Shown one piece after another: positions 43,064 to 52,178 of a stretch of 64,000 bases of DNA. Under the pieces are notes generated by a model. The model worked only from the letters and a program-made list of their open reading frames with translations, had not been told where the DNA came from and searched no databases. The position numbers were made by a program, and so were the translations under genes. The stretch is from Planctomycetota bacterium (GTDB lineage: Bacteria; Planctomycetota; UBA8742; UBA2392): the NCBI GenBank assembly GCA_019636215.1, contig JAHBXZ010000011.1, positions 98,697 through 162,696 on the forward strand, read 5' to 3'. How positions within the stretch are numbered: the stretch's first letter is position 1; each line of letters opens with the position of its first letter.

Positions 43064-43170
43064 GGCCTGACGCGCTGGCGGCAAGCATCCAACCGCCTGG
43101 ACGACAGCGCAAACCCGGCCACTGGAGCGGCCCTTGGGTCGTTTACGAATTGTGGAAAGTGATGCGCCCC

Positions 43171-45276
43171 TCAGGCCGGGACAGAAAACGGCTGGGTCAA
43201 CATGGCTTCCGCCTGTTCAGCGGGCACCGGCGGGCTGAACAGATATCCCTGCACCCACCGACAGCCCTGCCCCAGCAGGAACTTCAGCTGGTTCTCGCGC
43301 TCAACGCCCTCTACGACGACATTGATGTTCATGGCTTTGGCCATGGCAAGTATGGCGCTTGTGATTGCGACATGATCCGAACTTTCAGGCAGTCCCTGAA
43401 TGAACGAGCGATCCATCTTGATGGTCTCAATCGGCAGTTTTCCCAGATAGCCGAACGAACTGTACCCTGTGCCGAAGTCGTCAATCGACATGCCCACACC
43501 CATGCGCTTGATTTCGTCCAGCGCACTCAGGTCGCCGCGGTTGTAGTCAATAAACGCGCTCTCGGTCAGTTCCAGGCGCAGGCACTTCGGCGGCAGATCG
43601 TGGTCGCGCAACGCCTCGCTAACCACCTTGACAACGTCGTCGGTTCGCAGCTGCCGGGCCGAAAGGTTGACCGAAACCGCCGTGGTGACACCAAGCTTGT
43701 CGCGCCATTGCCGGACCTGCCGACAGGCGTTGTGCAGCACCTGGCGACCCAGGGCGCAGATCAGGCCGGTTTCCTCGGCCAGCGGAATGAACTCCGACGG
43801 CGGCACCATGCGCTTGCCGGGCTGCTTCCAGCGCACAAGCGCCTCGAACCCCGCCAGCTTGCCTTTGCTGATATCCACCACCGGCTGGTAATAGTTGACG
43901 AACTCGTCGGTCCCGATGGCCCGGCGCATTTCAATCTCCAGGCGCATCATCAGCGTGGTTCGTGAGTGCATCTCGGCCTGAAACAATTCATACCTTCCGC
44001 GGCCGTTCTGCTTGGCGCGGTTCATGGCAAGGTCGGCGCGGCGCAGCAGGTCTTCGGCGTCGGTGTCGCCCTTCTGGCTGATGGCGATGCCAATGCTGGC
44101 GTTGGCCTTGAGACTGGCGCCGCGCACCGAAATGTCGGCAAGAAGAGCACCCAGCACCGCTTGGGCCATGTGCGTGGCCTCTGCCAGGTCGCTTGTCCAG
44201 CGGATCACGATGGCAAATTCGTCGCTGTTGATGCGCGCCAGAACGTGCTCCGGCTTGATCACATGCGACAGGCGCCTTGCGACTTCCAGCAGCATCAGGT
44301 CGCCGGCGGCGTGGCCCAGGCTGTCGTTCACGACCTTGAAGCGATCCAGGTCGATGAAAAGCACGGCGCAGTATGCGGCGGGGTCATCCAGGTTCTGGCT
44401 AAGCGCGCGCGCGATCTGGTTGACAATGTGCGCGCGATTCGGCAGGCCGGTGAGTTTGTCGTGAAATGCGTCATGCAGCATCTGCCGCTGCACGCGCTTT
44501 TTCTCGGATATGTCGCGAACGATGGCCAAGAACAGCCGCTGGTTGCTGCCGTCGATTTCGCTGAATGTCACTTCGGCGTCGAACTGCGTCCCATTGGCGC
44601 GTACGGCGACAAACTCGTGGGGCGCGCGAAGCTGTCGCTTAACCTCCTTGGAGGAATGGCGCCCGGGCACAGGCAGTGTGCCACCGTGACTTGGCGGAGC
44701 AAACAGGCGCGCAATCGGCTGTCCCACCAGGTTTTCGGCCCCAAAGGCATACATGTCCCGGATGGAAGAGTTGAGGGTCACGATCTGGCCCCCGACATCA
44801 AACGTGGCAATTCCATCAGCCGCGGCTTCCAGGATCGCGCGCGTTTCGACCCGGTACTGGGCCAGGGCCTTTTCCATGTCCTGCACGCGGCGCTGGGCAC
44901 CAATCAGCGCCAGCGCGCGCTGGAGAAGGCTTGGCAGCCGTTCGAGAAAATCCGAATCCTTGACCACATAATCCAGCGCGCCGCGCTTCATCAGGTCAAC
45001 GGCCACTGCTTCGCTGCCCTGCCCCGTCGTGATGATGAATGGCGACATGCGCCCGGCCCTATCCAGTTTGTCCAGGAACACCGCCGCGTTCATGTCGGGC
45101 AGCACGTTGTCCAGCAACAGTAGGTCGGGGCGATGCTGGCTGGCCCACTGCAGTGCCTCGGCCCCCCTCTCAAAGGCCACCGGCTTGCACGCCAGATCGC
45201 GCACGGCATTTCCCATCAGCCTGGACACGCCGGGGTCATCATCCAGAATCAGAACCGTGAATTCGTCCATTTCCAT
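43171..45276 (-). CDS. Receiver-PAS-degenerate GGDEF-EAL protein (c-di-GMP phosphodiesterase)
   Basis: About 700 residues. An N-terminal receiver (VLILDDDPGVSRLM; phospho-Asp in LLLLDNVLPDM) is followed by a PAS domain (AILEAAADGIATFDVGGQIV). The GGDEF domain's catalytic motif is changed to NSDEF (about residue 349), so it is probably not a cyclase. The EAL domain has intact motifs: FEALVRW near residue 475, VNLSARQ, LTES, DDFGTGYSS and QGYLFSPP. It is therefore predicted to hydrolyse c-di-GMP under receiver and PAS control. Starts at 45276, 45270 or a TTG at 45285 that overlaps the upstream receiver stop. It is the last gene of a three-gene signalling unit. Confidence 0.9.
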   Translation of the reverse strand: MEMDEFTVLILDDDPGVSRLMGNAVRDLACKPVAFERGAEALQWASQHRPDLLLLDNVLPDMNAAVFLDKLDRAGRMSPFIITTGQGSEAVAVDLMKRGALDYVVKDSDFLERLPSLLQRALALIGAQRRVQDMEKALAQYRVETRAILEAAADGIATFDVGGQIVTLNSSIRDMYAFGAENLVGQPIARLFAPPSHGGTLPVPGRHSSKEVKRQLRAPHEFVAVRANGTQFDAEVTFSEIDGSNQRLFLAIVRDISEKKRVQRQMLHDAFHDKLTGLPNRAHIVNQIARALSQNLDDPAAYCAVLFIDLDRFKVVNDSLGHAAGDLMLLEVARRLSHVIKPEHVLARINSDEFAIVIRWTSDLAEATHMAQAVLGALLADISVRGASLKANASIGIAISQKGDTDAEDLLRRADLAMNRAKQNGRGRYELFQAEMHSRTTLMMRLEIEMRRAIGTDEFVNYYQPVVDISKGKLAGFEALVRWKQPGKRMVPPSEFIPLAEETGLICALGRQVLHNACRQVRQWRDKLGVTTAVSVNLSARQLRTDDVVKVVSEALRDHDLPPKCLRLELTESAFIDYNRGDLSALDEIKRMGVGMSIDDFGTGYSSFGYLGKLPIETIKMDRSFIQGLPESSDHVAITSAILAMAKAMNINVVVEGVERENQLKFLLGQGCRWVQGYLFSPPVPAEQAEAMLTQPFSVPA

Positions 45277-45281
45277 CACCG

Positions 45282-45752
45282 TCAAATTGAAGGCACGCGC
45301 ACGATCTGCAGGAAAAACCCCAATCGCTGGATTACCGCCACGAACTGGTCGTATTCGACGGGCTTGGTGATGTACTCGTTGCAGCCAAGCTCATGGCAAC
45401 GCCGGATCTCGCGCGGGTCGTCCGTCGTCGTCAGCACAATCACGGGCATCACCTTCAATCGCGGGTGCTCGCGCAGACGCCGCAGCACTTCCTCGCCGCT
45501 TACCTTGGGCATGCGGATATCCAGGAGCAGCAGATACCGGTTGGCGATGTGCCCGGTGCTGTTCTGCGCTACTTCGCCAAACAGGATGTCCAGCACCTGC
45601 TGGCCGTCACTGAAGTGCCGGATCGGGTTGATGATGCCCGTGGCCCGAAGGTTGTTCTTCACAAGAGTGGCGTGGCCCGGGTCGTCTTCGGCCATCAGGA
45701 TTTCCAGGCCGGGGTTCAGGTTGCCGACCTGCGGCTCAGTTGGGTTGGCCAT
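45282..45752 (-). CDS. Single-domain response regulator (Rcp1-like)
   Basis: 156 residues. The receiver fold has acidic residues in ILMAEDDPGHATLV, phospho-Asp in LLLLDIRMPKVSGEEV, Thr in VIVLTTTDDPREI and Lys in YITKPVEY. The insertion after helix 2 (FGEVAQNSTGHIANRY) is typical of Rcp1-type regulators paired with PAS or phytochrome kinases. The start MANPTEPQ overlaps the kinase stop by about 17 bp. It is the likely phosphoacceptor of the upstream kinase and could relay phosphate to the downstream EAL protein's receiver. Confidence 0.92.
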   Translation of the reverse strand: MANPTEPQVGNLNPGLEILMAEDDPGHATLVKNNLRATGIINPIRHFSDGQQVLDILFGEVAQNSTGHIANRYLLLLDIRMPKVSGEEVLRRLREHPRLKVMPVIVLTTTDDPREIRRCHELGCNEYITKPVEYDQFVAVIQRLGFFLQIVRVPSI

Positions 45753-48700
45753 TTTCCACCTCCGATGCTGCGCGCGCGCCAGGCCGGCGCGGCAAGATGA
45801 CCGTAAACTGGCTGCCAACGCCCGGCGTCGAGCGTACCCGCACATCGCCTTCATGCCGGTCAATGATCCGGCGCACCACGCTGAGGCCCAGGCCTTCGCC
45901 GGGCACTTCACCGTCGGGTGCCAGCCGGTGAAAGACCTCAAAAATGTGGCCCTGGTGATCGGGCGCGATGCCGATTCCGTTGTCCTCCACTTCATATACG
46001 GCGTAGTCGTCCACCACCCGTCCGCGGATGCGGATGATCCCGGGCCTGCCCTGGTCGCGGTACTTGATGGCGTTGTCCACCAGGTTGCTGAACACCTGGC
46101 CCAGCTGGGTCTCATCGCCCCAGCAGGCGGGCAGATCGCCCAGTTCCACCTGCATGCCCCGCTCGGTCAGCAGAAACTGCGTTGCGCTCACTGTTTCGGA
46201 TATGAGGTGATTCATGTCCACACTCCGCATCTGAAGCGGTGCGCGACCTAGTCTGGAAAGCCGCAGCAGGCCCTTGATCAGCGCGTCCATCTTGCGCGTG
46301 CTGGCGGCAATGAAGCCCACGGCTTCCGGGATGTCCTGGGTCAGCAAAGCGTCCGCCCTGGTTCTCTCCTCGGGCGGCAACTTCGCCGTCAAAGGAACCA
46401 GTTTGTCCGCGGCGTTAGACAGTTGCCGGCTGAACCCCTGCAGGTTGACCAGCGGCGAACGCATGTCATGCGACGCCACATACACAATGCTTTCCAGTTC
46501 CTTGTTCGCCGCGCGCAACCTGCGTTCGCTGCTGCGCAGCTCGTCGGCAACCCGAAGACGCTCGCGCAGGTCCACCATCGAGGCCGCCACGTACACCTGT
46601 CCGCGAAAGCGCAGCGGGCTGAGGTTGATCTCTACGGGTATGCGGGAGCCATCTTTGGCCATCGCCACAAGGTCACGGCCACGCGCCATCATGCGGTGTT
46701 CGGGTGCAAGCATGTACTCCTTGCGGATCCCCTCGTGCCTGGGACGGACTTCTGGCGGCACCAGCATCTCCACGGTGGACGCTCGGGCCTCCTCTTCGGT
46801 GTAACCAAGCAGCTCCTGTGCGCGCTTGTTGAACTCCAGAATCCGGCCGTCGGGGTTCACCAGGATGGTCGCTTCAGGGGCCGAAGCCAGCAGCGTGCGG
46901 AACCTCTCGGCACTTTCCCTTGACTCTTCCAGGATCGCCTGCAGCTCCCGGTTTCTGGCTTCCTGCTGTTCGTTGAGGTGCTGCAGCTTCTGTTCGCTGG
47001 CTTCCAGCGCCTTGGCCGCAGCAACGCGCACCGAGACATCCAGCATGATGCCGATAATGCCCCGCAGCTCGCCGTTTTCGTCGCGCAGGGCCGCGCCCGT
47101 GACGTCCACCCAGACAACTGCACCATCCTTGCGGCGATAGCGCTTCAGGGTCTGGTATCCCTCGCGCTTGCCCTGCTGCATTTCGGCAAGAAAGTTCGCC
47201 GCCTGGGGCTGGTCGTCGGGGTGGTTCAGGTCCTTCAGCGACATCGCCAGAAGTTCTTCGCGGCTGTATCCCACGGTCTGGGCAAAGGTCTGGTTGAACT
47301 CCAGAAATCTCCCCTCGGGGTCCACAAGTCCCATGCCGATGGCGCCGCAGTTGACCAGCGCGCTGTGCCGCGACGCCAGTTCGCGATTGGCCTCGATCTG
47401 CTTTCTGAGTTCCTCAATCAGGCGTGTCCGCTCTTCTTCAACGGTCTTGCGCCATTGGATGTCCGCCACCGACCACAGGTAACGCCGGCCCTGGGCCGTA
47501 TCGAGCGCCGAGATTCGGATTACGCAGTAGTTGGTCTGGCCGTTCTCGCCCCGCACCACGGCATCCACCCGCTGCCCCACCAGGCCCTCCATGCCGGATA
47601 CTTTCCTGGTATCGCGCAGCTTGAGCCCGCCTTCGTCCAGCCCGATGAACTCGTCCACGCTTCGGCCGACCAGGCTGGACCCCTGCCGCGTCAGCACCGA
47701 CAACGGGGTGCCGCCGACCCGTTCAATGGTGCCGTCGGCAGCCACCACCAGCACCGCCTCGGGCAGCGAGGCGATCAGTTGCTCCAGGCTGCTTCGGCTG
47801 TCCTCCAGCTCCAGGTTGGACTTTCGCAGTTCGACTGCCCGCCGGCGGGACTGCGCCGCCCGGTACGACGAGTAACCGGCAAGGGCTGAAACCAGTCCGC
47901 CGGCAAACAGCACGGTCAACGGCGTGCTGGACCGATGCGAGCGCAGGAACGCCGGCGAGGGACGCAATTGCAGCGACCAGACATCGCCGGCCCCGACCGT
48001 AAAACTTCCCCATGGAGCCGAACCGCCCAAATCCTGGCTTTCGTACGCCAACTCGCCCCGCGAGAGAAACCGGCAGGTGTAGCCATCGGCAATGTGACGC
48101 GGCAGCGCCGCCGAAAGGAACTGCGCCAGCTGGAACACCGCAACGACCCGCACACGGTGATCCGTGGACCCGTTGGCAAAGGTCGCAAAGTACAGAAAGG
48201 CAGCGTCCTCCATCCGAAGCAGCCCGGCGTGAACACGCCGCCGGGGCATATCGGGTCCAAACGCGCCGGCCCACGCGGCGTCGCCCAGCCCGGAGTGAGG
48301 GCCTTGGGCGGGCGAACGCGAACGGCGGCCGTTGCTTTCGATGTCGCATTGGACCAGTCCCGGCAGGTCACTGCGGCTCTCGTCAACAACGGCACTCCAC
48401 TCGGTTTGCTCCACTCCGCGCTGTTCCGACATCATCAGCGCGATGCGCAGCAGCGCACTCTCGGTTACGTCAATGCGCCGGTTGACCGCGTCAACGCCCT
48501 CCAGGGCTCGCGTCTTGGCGTACTCCTGCGTTGCCATCTCGTCCTGGTGCAGTGCGCCAAGAAACAGCGCCAAGGACGCCGCAACCCCCGCGGCCAGTGC
48601 GGGAATCGCGGCCAGTCCAGTCCGGGGCATGCCCGTGGCCGCAGCCTGGCCTTGAAGCGCAAGCGACGAACCCAGCAGCACCAGCACCACGGACACAGCG

Positions 48701-49290
48701 GGCCCAAGCCCATTGACGCCTGCCAGCGCCGTTCCTGCCAGGTGCAGCACGGCCAGCAGCAATCCACTGGCACCGATCGCCACAGCGGCCAACCCGACCG
48801 CACTGCCAATCACAGGCAGGTTGGGCCAACGCTCGTAGTACGCCGCAAGCGGAACGGCCAATGAAGTCGCAGCCATGGACGCGCAGGCCATGACAAACAG
48901 GCTGCGGTTCCCCTCGGCGGACATGGGCGCCACCAACCATTCTAACCGGTGAATCAACTCACTGACGCCCGTCCCCAAGCCGGCTAGAAACGTCACAATT
49001 GCCAGCAACAGTGCCGTGACAGCTGCCGCTTGAGACAGCTTGTTCTGGCCATGGCTGCCAGCAATCACAGCAGCGCCGCAAAAAATGCCACAGAACGCCA
49101 GCGTGGCTGGCTGGCCCCAATCCGGCGCGATCGTATTCCCTGCAATCAGGGACACCGCGGCCACCGACATGGTGGCCCAGCCCAGAAGCTTGCTGGCTGC
49201 CCGCGCGTTCACCGTTGCCCCCACCACAGTTGCGCTTCCCCGACCGCCGGTGTGAAGCACCCAACCGAAGTGCAGTCGGCGAGTGCACAC
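45736..49290 (-). CDS. Large membrane PAS sensor histidine kinase
   Basis: Up to 1184 residues. The N-terminal part has about seven hydrophobic spans, then an extracytoplasmic CHASE-like segment (about residues 240-460) and another span (TPLTVLFAGGLVSALAGY). At least three PAS domains follow (LIASLPEAVLVVAADGTIER; NCGAIGMGLVDPEGRFLEFN; LASAPEATILVNPDGRILEF), linked by coiled coils. The HisKA box is YVASHDMRSPLVNL near residue 941. HATPase motifs are VFSNLVDNAIKY, VEDNGIGI and GEGLGLSVV. The N-terminus is uncertain: several GTG codons within the first 27 positions could start it. It overlaps the receiver gene. It probably senses a membrane or periplasmic cue and controls c-di-GMP turnover. Confidence 0.92.
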   Translation of the reverse strand: MCTRRLHFGWVLHTGGRGSATVVGATVNARAASKLLGWATMSVAAVSLIAGNTIAPDWGQPATLAFCGIFCGAAVIAGSHGQNKLSQAAAVTALLLAIVTFLAGLGTGVSELIHRLEWLVAPMSAEGNRSLFVMACASMAATSLAVPLAAYYERWPNLPVIGSAVGLAAVAIGASGLLLAVLHLAGTALAGVNGLGPAVSVVLVLLGSSLALQGQAAATGMPRTGLAAIPALAAGVAASLALFLGALHQDEMATQEYAKTRALEGVDAVNRRIDVTESALLRIALMMSEQRGVEQTEWSAVVDESRSDLPGLVQCDIESNGRRSRSPAQGPHSGLGDAAWAGAFGPDMPRRRVHAGLLRMEDAAFLYFATFANGSTDHRVRVVAVFQLAQFLSAALPRHIADGYTCRFLSRGELAYESQDLGGSAPWGSFTVGAGDVWSLQLRPSPAFLRSHRSSTPLTVLFAGGLVSALAGYSSYRAAQSRRRAVELRKSNLELEDSRSSLEQLIASLPEAVLVVAADGTIERVGGTPLSVLTRQGSSLVGRSVDEFIGLDEGGLKLRDTRKVSGMEGLVGQRVDAVVRGENGQTNYCVIRISALDTAQGRRYLWSVADIQWRKTVEEERTRLIEELRKQIEANRELASRHSALVNCGAIGMGLVDPEGRFLEFNQTFAQTVGYSREELLAMSLKDLNHPDDQPQAANFLAEMQQGKREGYQTLKRYRRKDGAVVWVDVTGAALRDENGELRGIIGIMLDVSVRVAAAKALEASEQKLQHLNEQQEARNRELQAILEESRESAERFRTLLASAPEATILVNPDGRILEFNKRAQELLGYTEEEARASTVEMLVPPEVRPRHEGIRKEYMLAPEHRMMARGRDLVAMAKDGSRIPVEINLSPLRFRGQVYVAASMVDLRERLRVADELRSSERRLRAANKELESIVYVASHDMRSPLVNLQGFSRQLSNAADKLVPLTAKLPPEERTRADALLTQDIPEAVGFIAASTRKMDALIKGLLRLSRLGRAPLQMRSVDMNHLISETVSATQFLLTERGMQVELGDLPACWGDETQLGQVFSNLVDNAIKYRDQGRPGIIRIRGRVVDDYAVYEVEDNGIGIAPDHQGHIFEVFHRLAPDGEVPGEGLGLSVVRRIIDRHEGDVRVRSTPGVGSQFTVILPRRPGARAASEVENGQPN

Positions 49291-49616
49291 AAAACTACAT
49301 AATCAGCTTAAGTAGATCGTACGCACCTGGTCCAGTTAGTGCATTACATCACCTTAAACTTTTCAGCACTGGACTTCCCGTACAATAACACACCGTGAAG
49401 GGATCGTCCGCTAGAAACTGGGACAATCTCGCGAGAGTGGGACACAGGTTTTGAGTTGCTCTATGGGTGATCGAAAGGGGCCGCAACTGCCGCCTGCCAC
49501 GGCTCTGGAGCCCCTTTATGGGACGGCTTGAACGGCGCAACTACTATCCTGGTGATGCGTTACGCCAGCCAAGCCCTGCAAGCGGAGGCAACTGGGGGCG
49601 ACTCTGAAGGATCTGG
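49291..49616. other. Long intergenic region between glyS and the kinase gene
   Basis: No ORF is convincing. The left part (49291-49380) is relatively AT-rich for this genome and likely contains the minus-strand kinase promoter. The right part carries the structured RNA candidate described separately. Confidence 0.4.
49390..49520 (+). ncRNA. Candidate structured RNA
   Basis: TACAAT at 49381-49386 could be a -10 box. Downstream, CTC-GCGA-GAG (49428-49437) forms a tetraloop hairpin followed by TGGGACACAGG. A strong stem AAAGGGGC/GCCCCTTT (49474-49481 with 49510-49517) ends the region and resembles a terminator. The GAGAGTGGGAC piece recalls part of the c-di-GMP-I riboswitch, but the other conserved blocks are absent. 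No plus-strand gene follows, so it would be a free-standing RNA. Orientation is uncertain. Confidence 0.3.
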
Positions 49617-51371
49617 CTATGCCAGGTGCAGGCGCTGCATCAGCATGTGCTTGAGATCGTCAATCTTCACGCGGCTTTGGGCCATGCTGTCGCGTTCGCG
49701 CAGCGTGACGGTGTTGTCTTCCAGTGTCTGGAAGTCCACGGTGATGCAGAACGGCGTACCGATTTCGTCTTGCCTGCGATACAGGCGGCCAATGCCGGCG
49801 CTGTCGTCGTACTGCACGCGCATGAACGGGGCAAGCTGCTTGGTGATGCGGCGGCCGATGTCCACAATCGCGGGCTCGTTTTTCTTAAGCGGGAAGATTG
49901 CGACCTTGATCGGTGCCAATGTCGGGTGCAGGCGCAGCACAACGCGCACGCAGTCCTCGGCCAGCTTGTTGACCTTGGGTTTAAGCTTTTTCACCGGCTC
50001 CAGGTTCTGGGCGCCGGGGTGTTCCTCCAGCAGGTTGTCGATTTCCAGCAGGCTGGCGGGCAGGCGGCCCTTCATTTCTTCGAGCTTGGCCACGAAATCG
50101 GCGATTGCGACCGGGTCGTGCTTCGGTCCCGTGTCCCGCGTCCCGGGTGCCGCGTCTCCTGCGGCTTTGTCTGCTGTGGACCCGGGACTCGGCACTCGGG
50201 ACTCGGCACGCAGTTTTTCCGCTTCTTTGGCTTTTTTCTGGGCGTTCTTGATTGCGGAGTCGATTTCGACCTTGAGCGGGTCAACCTCGGCCGGGGTTGG
50301 TTCCTTGACCAGTTCTTCGTGGTAGGCCTCACACAGAAAGGTCAGCATCGCGCGGGTGACGCCGGCGCTGGGTTCGATCACCCATGGAATGTAGCGGGCC
50401 TTGGCTTCGGGGTCGAAGTAGTCGAAGGTCTCGGTGCTGTCGGCGTTCTTTTCGAGTTTCAAGCGCGCCAGGTCTGCCTCGGGAATGTCGCGGCTGTGGG
50501 CGCTCAAATCGAAGTCCGTGCGGTTGGCAACGCCTTCGACTTCGCCCCAGCCGAAGTCGGGGAACAGGTACTCAAGGTCAGTTGTGGCCTTGGCGTAATG
50601 GGCCAGTTCGGCTTTGTCCTGGGCGCGTTTGCGAAGTCTTGACGGGTCAACGCCAAGGCTGAGCCACCAGTTGTAGCGCTGGCTGATCCATTCCTCGTGC
50701 CACTGTTCGTCGGTTTTTTCGCCATCCTTGACGAACTGGGGCGGCTTGATGAAGAACTCGATCTCCATCTGCTCGAACTCGCGTGTGCGGAAAATGAAGT
50801 TTCCGGGCGTGATTTCGTTGCGGAAGGCCTTGCCGATCTGGGCCACGCCAAATGGCACTTTGCGGCGCAGTGTCGCCTGCACATGTTTAAAATTCATGAA
50901 GATGGTCTGCGCCGTTTCGGGGCGCAGGTACACGCGGGATGCGAGCTCTTCGTCCGTTCCAACCTCAGCAGCAACAGGCCCGACGTGGGATTGGAACATG
51001 AGGTTGAAGCTGCGTGGCGGGGTCAAGTCTGTCGATCCGCACTTTGGGCAAACGTTGCTGGTCAAGTGATCGGCGCGGTGCCTCGCCCGGCACTTCTTGC
51101 AGTCCACCAGCGGGTCGCTGAACGTGGCTTCGTGGCCGCTGTGCTGCCAGACTTTGCGGCTGGTGATGATCGCCCCGTCCAGCCCTTCCATGTCGTCGCG
51201 CTCGTACACCACGTTGCGCCACCAGGCCCGTTTGATGTGCCCCAGCATCTCCACACCCAGCGGCCCGTAATCCCAGAAGCTGCCCAGCCCGCCGTACGCC
51301 GCGCTGCCGGGGAATATGAACCCGCGGCGCTTGCACAGGTTGCGGATCTGCTCAATGCTTCTTGCGGGCAT
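49617..51371 (-). CDS. glyS: Glycyl-tRNA synthetase (alpha2 type)
   Basis: 584 residues, class II synthetase of the single-chain homodimeric type. MPARSIEQIRNLCKRRGFIF is followed by GGLGSFWDYGPLGVEM, a zinc ribbon (CKKCRARH, then CPKCGSTD), motif 2 (KAFRNEITPGNFIFRTREF), EPSAGVTRAM and the C-terminal anticodon-binding domain (LAPIKVAIFPLKKNEPA; QYDDSAGIGRLYRRQDEIG). A charged insertion before the anticodon domain holds a segment (about residues 387-416; 50123-50212) encoded by a heptamer hairpin element, in frame. The ATG at 51369-51371 is chosen; the upstream extension is encoded by element F1. Confidence 0.96.
   Translation of the reverse strand: MPARSIEQIRNLCKRRGFIFPGSAAYGGLGSFWDYGPLGVEMLGHIKRAWWRNVVYERDDMEGLDGAIITSRKVWQHSGHEATFSDPLVDCKKCRARHRADHLTSNVCPKCGSTDLTPPRSFNLMFQSHVGPVAAEVGTDEELASRVYLRPETAQTIFMNFKHVQATLRRKVPFGVAQIGKAFRNEITPGNFIFRTREFEQMEIEFFIKPPQFVKDGEKTDEQWHEEWISQRYNWWLSLGVDPSRLRKRAQDKAELAHYAKATTDLEYLFPDFGWGEVEGVANRTDFDLSAHSRDIPEADLARLKLEKNADSTETFDYFDPEAKARYIPWVIEPSAGVTRAMLTFLCEAYHEELVKEPTPAEVDPLKVEIDSAIKNAQKKAKEAEKLRAESRVPSPGSTADKAAGDAAPGTRDTGPKHDPVAIADFVAKLEEMKGRLPASLLEIDNLLEEHPGAQNLEPVKKLKPKVNKLAEDCVRVVLRLHPTLAPIKVAIFPLKKNEPAIVDIGRRITKQLAPFMRVQYDDSAGIGRLYRRQDEIGTPFCITVDFQTLEDNTVTLRERDSMAQSRVKIDDLKHMLMQRLHLA
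50123..50212. repeat. Heptamer hairpin element E inside glyS
   Basis: The left arm repeats CGTGTCC/CGCGTCC/CGGGTGC/CGCGTCT. The right arm repeats GGGACTC/GGCACTC/GGGACTC/GGCACG. It lies in frame in the coding sequence and adds a Pro/Gly/Asp/Thr-rich segment to a loop of the synthetase. Confidence 0.7.
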
Positions 51372-51378
51372 GGGAACT

Positions 51379-51460
51379 CCGGTGTGGCGTGTCTGGTGTC
51401 TGGTGTCTGGTGCAGGGCCGTGCAGTGTCACGACACCGGACACCTGACACTCGACACGGC
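51379..51460. repeat. Heptamer hairpin element F1 (upstream of glyS)
   Basis: The left arm has three clean units of GTGTCTG (51390-51411). The right arm has GACACCG, GACACCT, GACACTC and GACACGG (51432-51459). The arms are reverse complements with a loop of about 20 bases. Confidence 0.75.
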
Positions 51461-51510
51461 AGTTCTGCTACCAGCAGGCAAACGAAATGCAAGGGCAAGG
51501 GGTTGCAACG

Positions 51511-51598
51511 CCGTGTCACGTGTCTCGTGTCTGGTGTCGTGTGCGGAGCCGGATTCCATTGTCGTTACCCGACACCTGGCACCAAACACTCGACACCG
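51511..51598. repeat. Heptamer hairpin element F2 (downstream of the 51602 gene)
   Basis: A second element built from the same unit family as F1. The left arm is CGTGTCA/CGTGTCT/CGTGTCT/GGTGTCG. The right arm is CGACACC/TGGCACC/AAACACT/CGACACC. It lies 50 bases from F1, so the glyS upstream gap carries two in a row. Confidence 0.7.
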
Positions 51599-51601
51599 CC
51601 G

Positions 51602-51994
51602 CTACACCCCAAGCGTGAACACATACACGTAGGCCCACAGGCTCAACCCGCCCAGCACGGCCACAGCCACAAACTCGGGCCACAACCTGGCCAGGCTGGA
51701 TGGGCGCAGCTGCTTTAGCACGGCAATCAGCAGCATCAGCTTCACCACCCGGCCCGGGCGCGACTTCAGTGTGGGCAGGTGTCGCAGGTCGCAGTTGGGG
51801 TCGATGGCCAGCCGCGCGTCATCCAGCACACGACCCTGCGAGGCCAGATTGTTAAAATCCCTCAGCAAACCGGCCAGTTGCTTCAAGGAAACCAGCGACG
51901 TGACCACGAAGTAGAGGGTCAAACCGCCCAGCACCAGGCCCAGGATGTACCGGTAACTGGTGTAGGGCTCGAGACGTTCCAGAAAGTCGAGCAT
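51602..51994 (-). CDS. Small membrane protein, function unknown
   Basis: 130 residues with two clear membrane spans (YILGLVLGGLTLYFVVTSLVSL near 16-37 and FVAVAVLGGLSLWAYVYVF near the C-terminus). The middle is polar (DDARLAIDPNCDLRHLPTLK) with one amphipathic stretch. I recognise no family. It is flanked by heptamer elements F2 and G and points toward glyS. Confidence 0.6.
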   Translation of the reverse strand: MLDFLERLEPYTSYRYILGLVLGGLTLYFVVTSLVSLKQLAGLLRDFNNLASQGRVLDDARLAIDPNCDLRHLPTLKSRPGRVVKLMLLIAVLKQLRPSSLARLWPEFVAVAVLGGLSLWAYVYVFTLGV

Positions 51995-52008
51995 GGGGGC
52001 ATGCTAAA

Positions 52009-52124
52009 TGGTTGATGGTGGATGGTCGATGGACGGCGGGGCAGTTGTCGACGGTCGAATGCCAAGAACAGCACAACATCCATCGCCGCAGCTTTCGACC
52101 ATTCGACCCTTTGACACTTCAACC
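52009..52124. repeat. Heptamer hairpin element G
   Basis: The left arm is GGTTGAT/GGTGGAT/GGTCGAT/GGACGGC (52010-52037). A middle GACGGTCGAATGCC follows. The right arm is CGACCAT/TCGACCC/TTTGACA/CTTCAACC (52096-52124). It lies between two divergently oriented genes. Confidence 0.6.
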
Positions 52125-52178
52125 GGCACCTGCCGCTGACCCTGTCACACTTATCCGCCTGCCCCTATACTTGCGACC

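Noticed and set aside
49428..49452. c-di-GMP-I (GEMM) riboswitch
   Set aside because: Only the GAGAGTGGGAC part fits. The GCAAAGCC-type block and the tetraloop-receptor helix are absent, and no plus-strand gene follows.
51379..51598. CRISPR array or mini-satellite of insertion-sequence origin
   Set aside because: Units are only 7 bp and degenerate with no spacers, terminal repeats or transposase; the inverted-arm layout fits the heptamer hairpin family instead.
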